DNA from: Levyella massiliensis
GTDB lineage: Bacteria; Bacillota; Clostridia; Tissierellales; Peptoniphilaceae
Assembly (NCBI RefSeq): GCF_000308275.2
Contig: NZ_HG529490.1
Span: 813,158-877,157 of the forward strand
Length of the DNA: 64,000 bases
Direction: 5' to 3'
Shown: piece after piece, positions 35,958 to 45,434 of the stretch
Layout: each line of letters opens with the position of its first letter
How positions within the stretch are numbered: position 1 is the first letter of the stretch
Translations under genes and position numbers: made by a program
Notes under the pieces: generated by a model
Told to the model about the DNA's origin: nothing
Database searches by the model: none
What the model saw: only the letters and a program-made list of their open reading frames with translations

Positions 35958-37925
35958 TTAGTATTCTGCCTTCTTCTTAGCAGCAATAGTCAGGGCTGCA
36001 CCCGCAATCAGCAGAGCAACCGGAGCCATGAACATCACATCGCCGGTCTTCGGTGCCTTTTTGTCGGCTTTCTTGGCAGCAATTTTGGCTGGTTTCGTAG
36101 ACGGCTTGTCTGCCGGTTTGGTCGTCGGCTTGTCCGTCGGCTGCGTGCCGGGCTTATCCGTGGACGGTTTGTTACTCGGCGTGGGTTCACTCGCCTTGGC
36201 TTCGGCCACACGACCGTCGGTCAGATAGGTGAAGGTGCCTTTGCCGTCTTTGGTCAATTGCGTCATGTAGTCCTGAACGATCTGTGCTAAAGAGCCGTGG
36301 GTGGCCAGCAAGTTCTTGCCCTTGAACATTTCATAACCATCGCCACCAACTGCCATGAAGTCATTTGTGGCCAGTTTGTAGGTCTTGGCGGGATCAATGG
36401 CTGTTTTACCGATCTGAATATTGGTAGCAACGTTCTTGTTGTCCTTCTTGGCAATTTTGAAGGTCAAGCCGGCGACATGCGGGAATTTGCCGGCAGGATT
36501 CGGGTATTCGGAAATGCCGTAATTCAGGGCATCGATGATGTCCTGACCGGTCACTTCGATGACGGTCATGGCATTGCCAAACGGCAGAACGTTAAAGACA
36601 TCGCCGACTTTGACCGTGCCAGCATTGATGGAAGCGCGGATACCGCCTCCATTGGTGATGACAGCATCGGCGCCGGAGGCCTTGAGCATCGCATCGGTAA
36701 TCAAATCGCCCATGCCCGTTTCACCGGCACGTACGTGATTGCGTTCGCCATCCAAGGTCTTGGCAAGGGTACCAACAACCTGTCCCAGTACTTTTTCGTT
36801 GTCTTTATCAAAAGCAGCAATGATTTCCGCAACCTTCGTGTCGTCTTTATAAGACTGTGCCGCTGCGTAATTCATGAGCTCTGCCTTAGATTGCGGTGTG
36901 CCATCCTTACCGAACACGACGTGTACAATACCGACGTTCTTCAAGTGTTCGCCGGTGGAAGCGCCAAGGGTTCCGTTTTCAAAGGGATGACCGCTCACCC
37001 ATTCCGTATGGCTGTGGCCGTCAATGAGAAGGTCCAGATTCTTCAGCTGCGGAACCACTTTCAGCGTGTTCACCTTGGATTCCTCATCGCTGCCGAGATG
37101 GCTGAGCAGGATTGTGTAATCGGCGCCGCGCTTGAGCAGCTTATCGATCTCCGCCTGCGCAATTTTCACGGTTTCTTCAACGGTATCGGTAAATTTAAGT
37201 CCCTTCGTATTCAAGGGATTAGCTTTATACTTGGTTTCCGGCGTGGCTAAGCCGAACACGCCAACCTTGATGCCGTCCACATCAATGACTTCACCGGCAC
37301 GGAATAACAGATTGCCGTTCTCATCAAAAATGTTGGATGCGAACCAGGGATACTTGGCAAGTTTTGAATTTTTCTTGGCCTGTTCCAGGCTGTAGTCAAA
37401 TTCATGGTTGCCGGGTACCATCGCCTGCACGCCGATTTTATTGGCCAGGTTAATGATGGCTTCGCCCTTCGACAGGGTGACAAAGTTTGTGCCCTGCGTT
37501 AAGTCGCCGGCGTCCACAACCAATACCGGGCCTTCGGCCTTTTTAGCAGCAATAATGCCGGCATATTTGGCGTAACCGATGTTGCCGGTTTTTCCGTCTT
37601 TACTGGAAGCCGCCACATGACCGTGTACATCGTTGGTATGCAAGATTGTCAACGATTTTCCGGCCACGCTCTCTTTAGAAAGGACCGCTTCTTTCTTGTC
37701 TTGCTTCGGCTGTACGGTCTCTTCCGTATTTTCTGCCTTTGTCTCCGCTTCAGACTTTTTTTCCGCTACAACTTCTTTTTCTTCCGTTTCTGTCTGCGGA
37801 TGTTCGACCAAATCTTCCACAAACGACTGTCCTTCATCGCCGGATTGGGCGAAAGCAGTGTTCGGCATCAGCATGGCTGCGGATAACAGCAATGCAAGAG
37901 CGATGCCCCATTTTTTGGTTCGCAT
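35958..37925 (-). CDS. Cell-wall anchored 5'-nucleotidase/2',3'-cyclic phosphodiesterase
   Basis: About 655 residues. A signal peptide (MRTKKWGIALALLLSAAML...AFA) is followed by an acidic linker, a metallophosphatase domain ('LTILHTNDVHGHV', 'VVDAGDLTQGTNF', 'PGNHEFDY', 'DGHSHTEW') and a 5'-nucleotidase C-terminal domain ('DAVITNGGGIRASI'). A Pro/Thr/Lys-rich spacer leads to 'APKTGD', a hydrophobic helix and a KKK tail: an LPxTG-like sorting signal with Ala for Leu. It would release nucleosides outside the cell. I choose the ATG at 37925 after AAAGGAGGG. punA at 56417 could use the products. Confidence 0.92.
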   Translation of the reverse strand: MRTKKWGIALALLLSAAMLMPNTAFAQSGDEGQSFVEDLVEHPQTETEEKEVVAEKKSEAETKAENTEETVQPKQDKKEAVLSKESVAGKSLTILHTNDVHGHVAASSKDGKTGNIGYAKYAGIIAAKKAEGPVLVVDAGDLTQGTNFVTLSKGEAIINLANKIGVQAMVPGNHEFDYSLEQAKKNSKLAKYPWFASNIFDENGNLLFRAGEVIDVDGIKVGVFGLATPETKYKANPLNTKGLKFTDTVEETVKIAQAEIDKLLKRGADYTILLSHLGSDEESKVNTLKVVPQLKNLDLLIDGHSHTEWVSGHPFENGTLGASTGEHLKNVGIVHVVFGKDGTPQSKAELMNYAAAQSYKDDTKVAEIIAAFDKDNEKVLGQVVGTLAKTLDGERNHVRAGETGMGDLITDAMLKASGADAVITNGGGIRASINAGTVKVGDVFNVLPFGNAMTVIEVTGQDIIDALNYGISEYPNPAGKFPHVAGLTFKIAKKDNKNVATNIQIGKTAIDPAKTYKLATNDFMAVGGDGYEMFKGKNLLATHGSLAQIVQDYMTQLTKDGKGTFTYLTDGRVAEAKASEPTPSNKPSTDKPGTQPTDKPTTKPADKPSTKPAKIAAKKADKKAPKTGDVMFMAPVALLIAGAALTIAAKKKAEY

Positions 37926-38144
37926 ACTCCCTCCTTTAGTGAAATTCTTTTCGGAATACCTGTCCATGGCGGACTCTCAACAATACTTACACGATTAGAG
38001 TAGCCCAATTGTGTTTGTTCGATATAAAGATCAAGTAAATAGGAAATTTTCTCTTCACATTGCGCACAAATGGCTCGCGTACTATTAAGGAGCATCAAAC
38101 GAGGTGCTATGGCTTCCTTTGAAGCCAAGGGAGAAGGAGTTACT

Positions 38145-39110
38145 ATGAAACACACATCGTCTTTTTATCAAAAAGTATTTGCGGGCGCTTTGGCACTGTG
38201 CGTGGGATTTGTCGCTTTATCGGGATCCGTTTCTGCCGATAATCTGAAGCAGCCGGTCTATTCCTATGGGCAAAGTTTAACAAAAGAGCAAAAAGAAGAA
38301 ACCGCACATTTGCTGAAGGTATCCGACAAGGCGTTGGAGATGCAGGTGAATATTAAAGAAATGAACGCCCTCCTGCACGACCATTATCAATACTATCAGG
38401 TGTATTCATCGGTATATCTGGAGCCTGCGAAGGATAAAAGCGGGGTGAATGTGGATATCGTCACCCCGGATACCATTACAGCCATCACACCGACAGAATA
38501 TGCGAATGCAGCTATTACGGCCGGTGCCACGAATATGAATATTCGCGTTGCTTCCGTCAAAGCGGTGGATGGCTCAGGCGCTCTGGCCGGTGTCTATAAG
38601 GCCTTTAGCGGCACTACCGGCAATTTACCGGAAGAAAACATCAAGGTGGCGCAGGAAGAATTGGTCATTACGTCCAAGATCAATGAACAAAACAAAGGCA
38701 AAGACGGCTTTTCCGACGAGTTGTTTAACGCCGCCTTAGCCGAAATCAAAGCACAAATTGCCAAAACAAAACAGGATAACGGCGGTTCCATTTCCGTCGG
38801 TGATATTACGACCATTGTCAATTCCGTTGTGAACAATTACAATCTGGACGGCGTATTGACCAAAGACAATCTGCAATCCCTCCAAGGCTTGATGGAAAAA
38901 TTTTCCAAGATCGAGCTGTCTGAAGAGCAAAAGGCCAATTTACAAAAGCTTGGCGAAAGATTGCTCAAAGAGGGTGATACCTTAATGAAAAAAGTGCAAA
39001 ACGGTTGGGCAAATCTCTCCCCCAGCACCAAATCCGAATTGGGCGGTTTCTTCGGGAATCTCTTCCAAGGCATTGTTGATTTCTTCCAAGGATTATTCAA
39101 CAATAAATAA
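38145..39110 (+). CDS. DUF1002 (YpuA-like) secreted protein
   Basis: A 321-residue protein with a signal peptide ('FAGALALCVGFVALSGSVSA') and the DUF1002 pattern 'YSYGQSLTKEQKEETAHLLKV', 'VDIVTPDTITAITPTEYANAAITAGATN...IRVASVKAVDGSGALAGVYKAF'. The family, including Bacillus YpuA, is exported and of unknown function. I choose the ATG at 38145 after GAAGGAG rather than upstream codons. It is divergent from the nucleotidase gene, with no partner. Confidence 0.85.
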   Translation: MKHTSSFYQKVFAGALALCVGFVALSGSVSADNLKQPVYSYGQSLTKEQKEETAHLLKVSDKALEMQVNIKEMNALLHDHYQYYQVYSSVYLEPAKDKSGVNVDIVTPDTITAITPTEYANAAITAGATNMNIRVASVKAVDGSGALAGVYKAFSGTTGNLPEENIKVAQEELVITSKINEQNKGKDGFSDELFNAALAEIKAQIAKTKQDNGGSISVGDITTIVNSVVNNYNLDGVLTKDNLQSLQGLMEKFSKIELSEEQKANLQKLGERLLKEGDTLMKKVQNGWANLSPSTKSELGGFFGNLFQGIVDFFQGLFNNK

Positions 39111-39173
39111 GGTATTCTCCTGCCGGCCGACGCATATCCACCTCATGCGCACCGGCAACGAGTAAGACAAATA

Positions 39174-39203
39174 AGAAAGGCGGTCCGTTGGGCCGCCTTC
39201 TTC
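39174..39203. terminator. Terminator between DUF1002 and nrdD genes
   Basis: GAAAGGCGG and CCGCCTTC arms flank a short loop, with A and T runs outside. It lies between two convergent genes and can serve both. Confidence 0.7.
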
Positions 39204-39232
39204 TATCTATTGCGCTGCGCAAACAGCGCTTT

Positions 39233-41305
39233 TTATTTGTTCAAAGATGTGTACTCTGTCCGATCCTTAAATTCCTGTTGTTTGCCATCGTTCCAGTTCC
39301 GAATGGGGCGATAATAGCCTGTAATGCGGCTGTAGACTTCCGCTTCTTTGCCGCAATGCGGGCAGACGTACTGTTCACCGGACAGATAGCCGTGATCCGG
39401 GCAGACGGAATAGGTCGGTGAAATAGTGTAGTAAGGCAGATGGAAATTCTGGGCGATGGCGCGAACCAAAGCCATAGCACTCTTCCAATCCGGCAATTTT
39501 TCACCAAGGAAGGTGTGGAAGACGGTGCCCGAGGTGTAGAGGGTTTGCAATTCATCCTGGGCCTTCAAGGCATCAAATACATCTTCCGTAGCGCCAACGG
39601 GCAGGTGCGATGAGTTCGTGTAGTACGGCGCACCGTGATCGTTCGCAGTTTTGATGTCCGGGAAATCTTCTTTATCGTGTTTGGCAAAACGATAGGTCGT
39701 GGATTCCGCCGGCGTTGCTTCCAAATTGTAGAGATCGCCATATTGTTCCTGATAATCACTTAAACGCTCGCGCATATGCAGGAGGACCTCCTTCGCAAAG
39801 CGCATCGTTTTGGGATCGCGCATATCGCCACCCAACCAGGTTGCATTCAGTCCCACTTCATTCATGCCGATCAGGCCGATGGTGGAGAAGTGGTTTTCAA
39901 AGGTACCCAGATAGCGTTTCGTATAAGGATAAAGGCCTGCCTCCAACAGCTTCGTGATGACATTGCGTTTCAGCTTCAGGGAGCGGGCTGCCACGTCCGT
40001 CAGAGCATCCAAGCGATGGTAGAAATCCGCTTCGTCTTTGGCCAGATAAGCAATGCGCGGCAAATTAATAGTCACGACACCAACGGAGCCCGTGGATTCG
40101 CCGGAGCCGAAGAAACCGCCGGCTTTCTTACGCAATTCGCGCAGATCCAAGCGCAGACGGCAACACATACTGCGCACATCGGAGGGATCCATATCCGAAT
40201 TGACATAATTAGAGAAATACGGTGTGCCGTATTTCGCGGTCATTTCAAACAGCAGCTTATTGTTTTCCGTGGCCGACCAATCAAAGTCGCGGGTAATGGA
40301 ATAGGTCGGAATCGGATATTGGAAGCCGCGGCCATTGGCGTCGCCCTCGAGCATCACTTCCAAGAACGCGCGGTTCACGAGATCTGCCTCAGCTTGGCAA
40401 TCGCCATAGGTGAAGTCCATCATCTTACCGCCGACGACGGCAGGCATGTCCTTAAGATCGGCCGGTATGCGCCAATCCAAGGTAATGTTGGAAAACGGAG
40501 CCTGCGTCCCCCAACGACTTGGCGTATTCACGCCGTACACAAAGGACTGCACGCATTGCTTGACTTCTTCGAGATCCAAATGATCGACCTTTACAAAGGG
40601 CGCCAGATACGTATCAAAGGAAGAGAAGGCTTGTGCGCCCGCCCATTCGTTCTGCATGATGCCCAGGAAATTGACCATCTGGTTGCAGAGCGTGGATAAA
40701 TGCTTGGCGGGTGAAGAAGTGATCTTTCCCGGTACGCCGCCAAGACCTTCATCGATGAGCTGTTTCAGGCTCCAACCTGCGCAGTAGCCGGTCAACATGG
40801 ACAGATCATGAATGTGAATGGCCGCTGATTTATGTGCTTCTGCGATCTCTTTATCGTAGACTTCCGAGAGCCAGTAATTGGCAGTGATCGCGCCGGAGTT
40901 GGATAAAATCAGTCCACCGACGGAATAGGTCACCGTCGAGTTTTCCTTCACGCGCCAGTCATTGATCTTCAGATAATCGTCTACCAGCTTTTTATAGTCC
41001 AATAAAGTATCGTTTACGCGACGCAATTTTTCGTGCTGCTTGCGATAGAGTATGTAGGCTTTAGCTACTTCGGCGTAGCCGCAGTCGGAAAGGACTCGTT
41101 CTACGCTATCCTGAATGGCTTCGACTTCCAAAACATCATCATTGGCGTGCTTGCCGGCATCTGCGGTGGCGCGCAGGGCTAAGAGCTCCAATACATCGTC
41201 CGAAACGGGCGTTTGTGTGGAAACAAAGGCTTTGCGCATGGCGTCTTGGATCTTTTGAATGCGATAGTCCACATAGGACCCGTCGCGTTTCTTAACCGTA
41301 ATCAT
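39233..41305 (-). CDS. nrdD: Anaerobic ribonucleoside-triphosphate reductase (class III)
   Basis: A 690-residue enzyme with an N-terminal ATP cone ('ITVKKRDGSYVDYRIQKIQDAMRKAFV'), the catalytic barrel, a C-terminal zinc site ('CPDHGYLSGEQYVCPHCG') and the glycyl radical site 'RITGYYRP'. It makes deoxyribonucleotides without oxygen after activation by the radical-SAM activase encoded at 43578. The ATG at 41305 follows GGGAGAGGG and gives the usual 'MITVKK' start. A strong hairpin with AATATAT ends lies upstream at 41486-41528. Confidence 0.96.
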   Translation of the reverse strand: MITVKKRDGSYVDYRIQKIQDAMRKAFVSTQTPVSDDVLELLALRATADAGKHANDDVLEVEAIQDSVERVLSDCGYAEVAKAYILYRKQHEKLRRVNDTLLDYKKLVDDYLKINDWRVKENSTVTYSVGGLILSNSGAITANYWLSEVYDKEIAEAHKSAAIHIHDLSMLTGYCAGWSLKQLIDEGLGGVPGKITSSPAKHLSTLCNQMVNFLGIMQNEWAGAQAFSSFDTYLAPFVKVDHLDLEEVKQCVQSFVYGVNTPSRWGTQAPFSNITLDWRIPADLKDMPAVVGGKMMDFTYGDCQAEADLVNRAFLEVMLEGDANGRGFQYPIPTYSITRDFDWSATENNKLLFEMTAKYGTPYFSNYVNSDMDPSDVRSMCCRLRLDLRELRKKAGGFFGSGESTGSVGVVTINLPRIAYLAKDEADFYHRLDALTDVAARSLKLKRNVITKLLEAGLYPYTKRYLGTFENHFSTIGLIGMNEVGLNATWLGGDMRDPKTMRFAKEVLLHMRERLSDYQEQYGDLYNLEATPAESTTYRFAKHDKEDFPDIKTANDHGAPYYTNSSHLPVGATEDVFDALKAQDELQTLYTSGTVFHTFLGEKLPDWKSAMALVRAIAQNFHLPYYTISPTYSVCPDHGYLSGEQYVCPHCGKEAEVYSRITGYYRPIRNWNDGKQQEFKDRTEYTSLNK

Positions 41306-41485
41306 GTCCCTCTCCCTTTTCTCATATTGCTCCGGTACTCGTCGTTCCGGCGGCTTTCGGGTCACTTCTGATATCGTTTTGCGCTGGGGACCCGACCTTG
41401 TTTCAGCGGAAAAAAAGCAGGGCGTCGTTTTCCTTCGCCTCTGTTTATATTGTTACTTATATGCTATCACGATCTTTCTCTTTAT

Positions 41486-41528
41486 ACAATATATGGGGGC
41501 GAAAAGATTTTTTCGCCCCCATATATTG
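41486..41528. other. Long perfect hairpin between the DUF4097 gene and nrdD
   Basis: AATATATGGGGGCGAAAA and its complement form an 18-bp stem around a four-base loop, about 180 bases upstream of nrdD and 90 bases after the DUF4097 stop. It may be a terminator for the upstream operon, though no T-run follows on the minus strand. The two AATATAT ends resemble the core of NrdR boxes and lie 33 bases centre to centre. The rest of 41306-41617 shows no gene. Confidence 0.5.
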
Positions 41529-41617
41529 CTGATTAAAAGACTCTGCTTTCTTCCCGCGCTACCGTCATTTCAGCGCTTGTCCCTTTGCAACAGCCGTTTT
41601 CCCAAGACAGATCCTTG

Positions 41618-42529
41618 CTATTCTTGCGATTTTACTTCCGAAGAAATACCGATGCTCATAGGGTCATGCATACTCGCGTTGAACTCTTCCGTTTCCAAAT
41701 CCTGATCCATCATCCATACCGTCCCGGTATCCGATTCCAGTGAAAAAATGGCTTCCGGCTTTTCACACTCACGGTAATAAGAATTTTTCATCTTCTTTCC
41801 CTGCCAGGAAACCTCGCCTGTATCGCTTTTTAGTATGGCCTGTACCCGTTTGACGCCGAAGGTTGTCACCCCGATCGGAGCGGTGTTCGTATGCGCCTCA
41901 ATGGTGCCGGAAGGCTTAATGTGCAGCTGAATTGCGCCCACATTGGATTGTAAATAGGAGGAGGAGAGATTACTTTCTGAAACCCTGAGGCCGCCGGTCT
42001 GGCTTTCGGCATTCAAGTTACCTATCGTACAACCATCGGCGTCTAATTCCCCTACCGACGACGTAAACTTCACCTGTTCTGCTTGCACCTTGTTGAGCTG
42101 CGTATTGCCTATCTCCTGCTGCACCACAATATGTTTCAGCTTTGCGTCTTTCGGCAAGAAGAGAATGATCTTTTGATTTTTCCACTCGTTATCAAGGATA
42201 TTGCTCAAATTGAGTTGCACACCGCCCTTGCCTTTCGGCGCATGGATACTGAGTTTGCCGTTTTCCTGTTGAATGTCCAGTCGCATCGACGGATCCTTGT
42301 ACGCCGGATATTCGATTGCGGCATAGGTACCGCCCTGTCGAATTTCAAAATTTTGCAGCGTCAGTTTCACGGTCACGTCCGTGACGGTTTCCAGGCGTCT
42401 TGTCTTTTTCTCTCCGCGAAATGCTGAGTTACCGATATTGAAGTCGCGCAGTCCCAAAGCCCAAGAGGCGCCAACCAGGATTACACCACATAATAAGATG
42501 CCCAAGCACCATTTTCCCAGTTTACTCAT
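41618..42529 (-). CDS. DUF4097 family beta-strand repeat protein
   Basis: A 303-residue protein with one N-terminal membrane helix ('WCLGILLCGVILVGASWAL') and an outer beta-repeat domain ('VGELDADGCTIGNLNAESQTGGLRVSES'). This is the DUF4097 pattern. It is the third gene of a PadR-DUF1700-DUF4097 operon, with an 8-base overlap with DUF1700. Such operons are common in Bacillota and linked to envelope stress, but the role is not established. Confidence 0.82.
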   Translation of the reverse strand: MSKLGKWCLGILLCGVILVGASWALGLRDFNIGNSAFRGEKKTRRLETVTDVTVKLTLQNFEIRQGGTYAAIEYPAYKDPSMRLDIQQENGKLSIHAPKGKGGVQLNLSNILDNEWKNQKIILFLPKDAKLKHIVVQQEIGNTQLNKVQAEQVKFTSSVGELDADGCTIGNLNAESQTGGLRVSESNLSSSYLQSNVGAIQLHIKPSGTIEAHTNTAPIGVTTFGVKRVQAILKSDTGEVSWQGKKMKNSYYRECEKPEAIFSLESDTGTVWMMDQDLETEEFNASMHDPMSIGISSEVKSQE

Positions 42530-43112
42530 GTTGTGCTCCTCTCTTATTCTTCTGCCGTAACAAAAGCTTTCGAATGCCGCGAATCATGTTGCGCAGCACA
42601 AGGATCATGATCAGCACGACAGCTACGCCCAGCAATACGATGCCCAACAGATACAGCGCACGCGGCATGCTGAATGCCTTTGGCATTTCCGTCGCCAATT
42701 CCTTTATCGCTCCCAGGGCAAGCCCTGCGCCGGCTCTCACCCCTGCGATCAGAAGTGAGCCGATGACCAAGATAGCGCTTAAAAATACGAGTAAAAGAGC
42801 GATGGCTATCGGCAAACCAATGGGCAATGCCAAGATCGCCAGTACGACCGTAAACAAGAGCGATACCTTTTTCTTCTGCGACTGGTTGGTTTCCGCTTTT
42901 TCATTTTCTTCCATGCGCTGCAATTGATCATCGCGCAAAATCTCGAAACTCGCCTGACGCGGATCCGGCATATCCTCCGGTACGCTATCTTCCTCTTCCA
43001 CCCCGCGATCTTCAAAGATTTCCAGATAGTAAGCCAAGGCGTCATCGCGATCTTGCTGCGTCAACCGTCCCAGTCGACTCTCGAGCGCGTCCAAATATTC
43101 CTTTCTAGTCAT
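42522..43112 (-). CDS. DUF1700 family membrane protein
   Basis: About 196 residues. It starts with the DUF1700 N-terminal helix 'MTRKEYLDALESRLGRLTQQDRDDALAYYLEIFED' and has three hydrophobic helices. I choose the ATG at 43112, six bases after GAGGAGG; two ATG/GTG codons upstream have no proper spacing. It overlaps the 3' end of padR and precedes DUF4097. Function unknown; the family usually goes with PadR and DUF4097 genes. Confidence 0.85.
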   Translation of the reverse strand: MTRKEYLDALESRLGRLTQQDRDDALAYYLEIFEDRGVEEEDSVPEDMPDPRQASFEILRDDQLQRMEENEKAETNQSQKKKVSLLFTVVLAILALPIGLPIAIALLLVFLSAILVIGSLLIAGVRAGAGLALGAIKELATEMPKAFSMPRALYLLGIVLLGVAVVLIMILVLRNMIRGIRKLLLRQKNKRGAQHE

Positions 43113-43434
43113 CTTCATCCTCCTCACTCGCTTCTACCAGCAGATCCTCCAACGCTGTTTTAAAGGCTTCCCAATCCTCCTGATAGATCGTCAAGCGATC
43201 TCTTCCCGCTTCCGTAATACGGTAATATTTTCGATTTCTCCCCTGATGCTGCCGATCATAGGTGTCCAACAACCCATCCTTCTGCAATCGACGCAATACC
43301 GGATAAATCGTTGACTCTGAAATTGGCATTACACGCTTCATCTTCTGCGTAAAACTGTACCCGTAGCGATCTTTATTGCGCAGAAGGCTCAGCACACAAA
43401 GATCTAAAATTGAAGTTTGCAATGAAAACGCCAC
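43105..43434 (-). CDS. PadR family transcriptional regulator
   Basis: A 109-residue winged-helix protein with the PadR pattern 'LDLCVLSLLRNKDRYGYSFTQKM' and 'ESTIYPVLRRLQKDGLLDTYDR...YYRITEAGRDRL'. GTG start behind AAGGAGG. First gene of the operon with DUF1700 and DUF4097 genes, which it probably represses. Confidence 0.93.
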   Translation of the reverse strand: MAFSLQTSILDLCVLSLLRNKDRYGYSFTQKMKRVMPISESTIYPVLRRLQKDGLLDTYDRQHQGRNRKYYRITEAGRDRLTIYQEDWEAFKTALEDLLVEASEEDEDD

Positions 43435-43508
43435 CGCTCCTCCTTCCTCTTCTATATTGTTTACTCACCTATATTATATTCTTTATAGTATTAAATGCAA
43501 TAGGATAT

Positions 43509-43539
43509 AAAGAAGGCGGCCAAAAAGGCCGCCTTCTTT
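43509..43539 (-). terminator. Hairpin after nrdG
   Basis: AAAGAAGGCGGCC and GGCCGCCTTCTTT form a perfect 13-bp stem with a five-base loop. It lies 39 bases after the nrdG stop. Only three T follow on the minus strand. Confidence 0.8.
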
Positions 43540-43577
43540 CATGTATCAACCGTTGGCCGAAAGGCCAACTCCCTTTT

Positions 43578-44261
43578 TTAACCACGAATTTCCACGTGGG
43601 TGATGGTTTGCCGCAGGATGGCGGCGTAGGCTTCGAGGGCTTCTTTCGTAGGAGTGCCCAAGGTTTGATCAGGTACGAATTCGGTGACTTTAAAAGGTTG
43701 GAGGGCAAAGAAAGGCGCTCCTGCCAGCCAGTCGGCGATGACCATGAAGGAATGGCAATCGTGGAAGGCATTGGTGACGGTGGTACGAAATTCCGCAAGG
43801 GACGGATTCGCCAGCAAGAGGCTGACGGAGCGACGAATGCGGGAGAGATCCACGGGAACGCCGACGGTTTCCGCATAGCGATCCGGCTCATTTTTTATGT
43901 CCATCGCTATGCGATCCACGAGATGCTCATCTAAGAATTGTTGCAGAATATCGGGATGCAGGCCGTTGGTGTCCACTTTGATTAAATAGCCCATGGAGCG
44001 AACACGGCGAATGACATCGGGCAAATCGCGGCGCAAGAGGGGTTCTCCACCAGTGAAGCAGACGCCCTCCAAAAAGCCGCGCCGTTCTTCGAGGAATTGA
44101 TAGAGTTCCTCTTCTTCAAGCAGGGCTGGCAGAGAGGCATCCCATATCTCCGCATTGTGGCAATAAGGACAGCGCATATCACAGCCGCCGAGAAAAACGG
44201 TGGCGGCTGTGTGCCCGGGAAAGTCCAGCAAGGAGCACTTTTGCAGTCCGTGAATTTTCAT
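43578..44261 (-). CDS. nrdG: Anaerobic ribonucleotide reductase activase (radical SAM)
   Basis: A 227-residue radical-SAM protein with the cluster motif CDMRCPYCHN (CxxxCxxC), 'CFTGGEPLL' for SAM binding and 'KVDTNGLHP'. It generates the glycyl radical on NrdD. The ATG at 44261 follows AAAGGAG; longer forms in the same frame lack a good site. It is separated from nrdD by the PadR operon, an unusual split. It starts 11 bases after the DUF1232 gene stop and may share its transcript. Confidence 0.93.
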   Translation of the reverse strand: MKIHGLQKCSLLDFPGHTAATVFLGGCDMRCPYCHNAEIWDASLPALLEEEELYQFLEERRGFLEGVCFTGGEPLLRRDLPDVIRRVRSMGYLIKVDTNGLHPDILQQFLDEHLVDRIAMDIKNEPDRYAETVGVPVDLSRIRRSVSLLLANPSLAEFRTTVTNAFHDCHSFMVIADWLAGAPFFALQPFKVTEFVPDQTLGTPTKEALEAYAAILRQTITHVEIRG

Positions 44262-44272
44262 CGTTATCTCCT

Positions 44273-44713
44273 TTAACGACGTCTCGAACAGCGTCCGTCG
44301 GATTTGGGGGTTCGCGCGGCACGACGATCGCCGGGACGACCGTCGGCGATCCATTGGCGATATTTCTCAATTTCTGTGTGAAGCGTGTGAAATACATAGG
44401 TAAGAATGCCGATATCGTCGGTAAAGCCGAGGCCGACAATAAAATCCGGGATGACATCCATGGGATTTACCAGATAGAGTAATGCGCCTACGATGAGCAC
44501 GGCGTTGCGCTTTCCCAGATAGCGATAATGGCGCGTGACGGTATCTTTGACCATGTTTAGGAGTAGCAAGGCTTCTGCGCGCACGCTCTCGAGGCTTTCC
44601 TCGTTGCGTAACACGTTCACAGCTTTGCGTAATAAGTCTTGCAGTTTTTCGCGATGCAGGAGCAGATTGGCCGCTTTCGGCAATTGCGAAAAAAATAAGT
44701 GAAATTTTCCCAT
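44273..44713 (-). CDS. DUF1232 (YkvA-like) membrane protein
   Basis: A 146-residue protein with the YkvA/DUF1232 core 'LLYLVNPMDVIPDFIVGLGFTDDIGIL' and a hydrophobic helix before it. The C-terminal 30 residues are Arg-rich. Function unknown. Upstream of nrdG on the same strand, 11 bases apart. Confidence 0.85.
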   Translation of the reverse strand: MGKFHLFFSQLPKAANLLLHREKLQDLLRKAVNVLRNEESLESVRAEALLLLNMVKDTVTRHYRYLGKRNAVLIVGALLYLVNPMDVIPDFIVGLGFTDDIGILTYVFHTLHTEIEKYRQWIADGRPGDRRAARTPKSDGRCSRRR

Positions 44714-44746
44714 GGTTCCTCTTTTCCACTACGGCATTTCAACGCG

Positions 44747-45370
44747 TCAGAGTCGAAACAGACATAGAGCGATGTAGGAATCGCTCCCCTCCCCTAGATG
44801 TGTGAGGTCCACGAAGCGCGGGGCACGGGTCCAGTGATTGTTGACGCGCAGAAAAATTCGGTGTTCATTTCCTTTTTCCCAATATTCATACCCGAAAAAA
44901 GTGACGGAATGATTGTGATAGCGATTATGGGTGAAACTGATGATGCCGGGACGTAGCGCACGCAATTCGTCGATAAGGAGCGTTTCAAGGGCATCGCGAC
45001 GCGGAAAGAAAAACACATTGCGGGCACGGGCCGGATAATTACAATTCTTCCACACTTGATTGGCCAACGGCGCAATTTGCCAGGGAAAGGTGCCGATGGC
45101 GGGATGAAACATCCATTTGGCTCGTGCTTTCGCACGAATCCAAGAAAAAAGTTCTTGTGGATCGGCGGGCAAACCGGTCACCCCTTGGCGACGAAAATAC
45201 GTAAAGACAGACGTCAAAGCGGTGAGTGAGCAATGATTCGTTTCCTTAAAATCGCGCATCAAAAGAAGCGGCATATCCGAAAGCGTTAATCGCTCCCGAC
45301 ACTGCCAGCCATCGCCATCCTGCGCCAACCAGGCGGCAGGATCCGTGATTTCTTGTTCAAAATGACGCAT
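44747..45370 (-). CDS. C39-like (papain-fold) protein of unknown role
   Basis: A 207-residue protein with a Cys-containing 'ETNHCSLTALTSVFTYFRRQG' and a later 'HNHSVTFFGYEYW', in the order expected for the Cys and His of C39-like peptidases. No signal peptide or ABC partner is present. It may be a cytoplasmic peptidase or an inactive relative. Start at the ATG 45370 with an AGGAGC site. Seems well conserved in frame, with no transfer signs. Confidence 0.6.
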   Translation of the reverse strand: MRHFEQEITDPAAWLAQDGDGWQCRERLTLSDMPLLLMRDFKETNHCSLTALTSVFTYFRRQGVTGLPADPQELFSWIRAKARAKWMFHPAIGTFPWQIAPLANQVWKNCNYPARARNVFFFPRRDALETLLIDELRALRPGIISFTHNRYHNHSVTFFGYEYWEKGNEHRIFLRVNNHWTRAPRFVDLTHLGEGSDSYIALCLFRL

Positions 45371-45398
45371 GATCGCTCCTTACTCGCGAGCCTTGACA

Positions 45399-45428
45399 GA
45401 AAAAGCCCGCCCACCGAAGTGAGCGGGC
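45399..45428 (-). terminator. Terminator after the PPC-domain gene
   Basis: On the minus strand GCCCGCTCACTTC pairs with GTGGGCGGGC (one mismatch near the loop) and is followed by TTTTT. It lies immediately after the PPC-domain gene. Confidence 0.8.
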
Positions 45429-45434
45429 ATGATC

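Noticed and set aside
36297..37250. Long plus-strand open frame of 317 codons
   Set aside because: It is antisense to the clearly coding 5'-nucleotidase gene and its protein has no domain pattern; a shadow frame.
39776..40699. Plus-strand frame of 307 codons opposite nrdD
   Set aside because: Antisense to a fully conserved class III reductase; no start site or family match.
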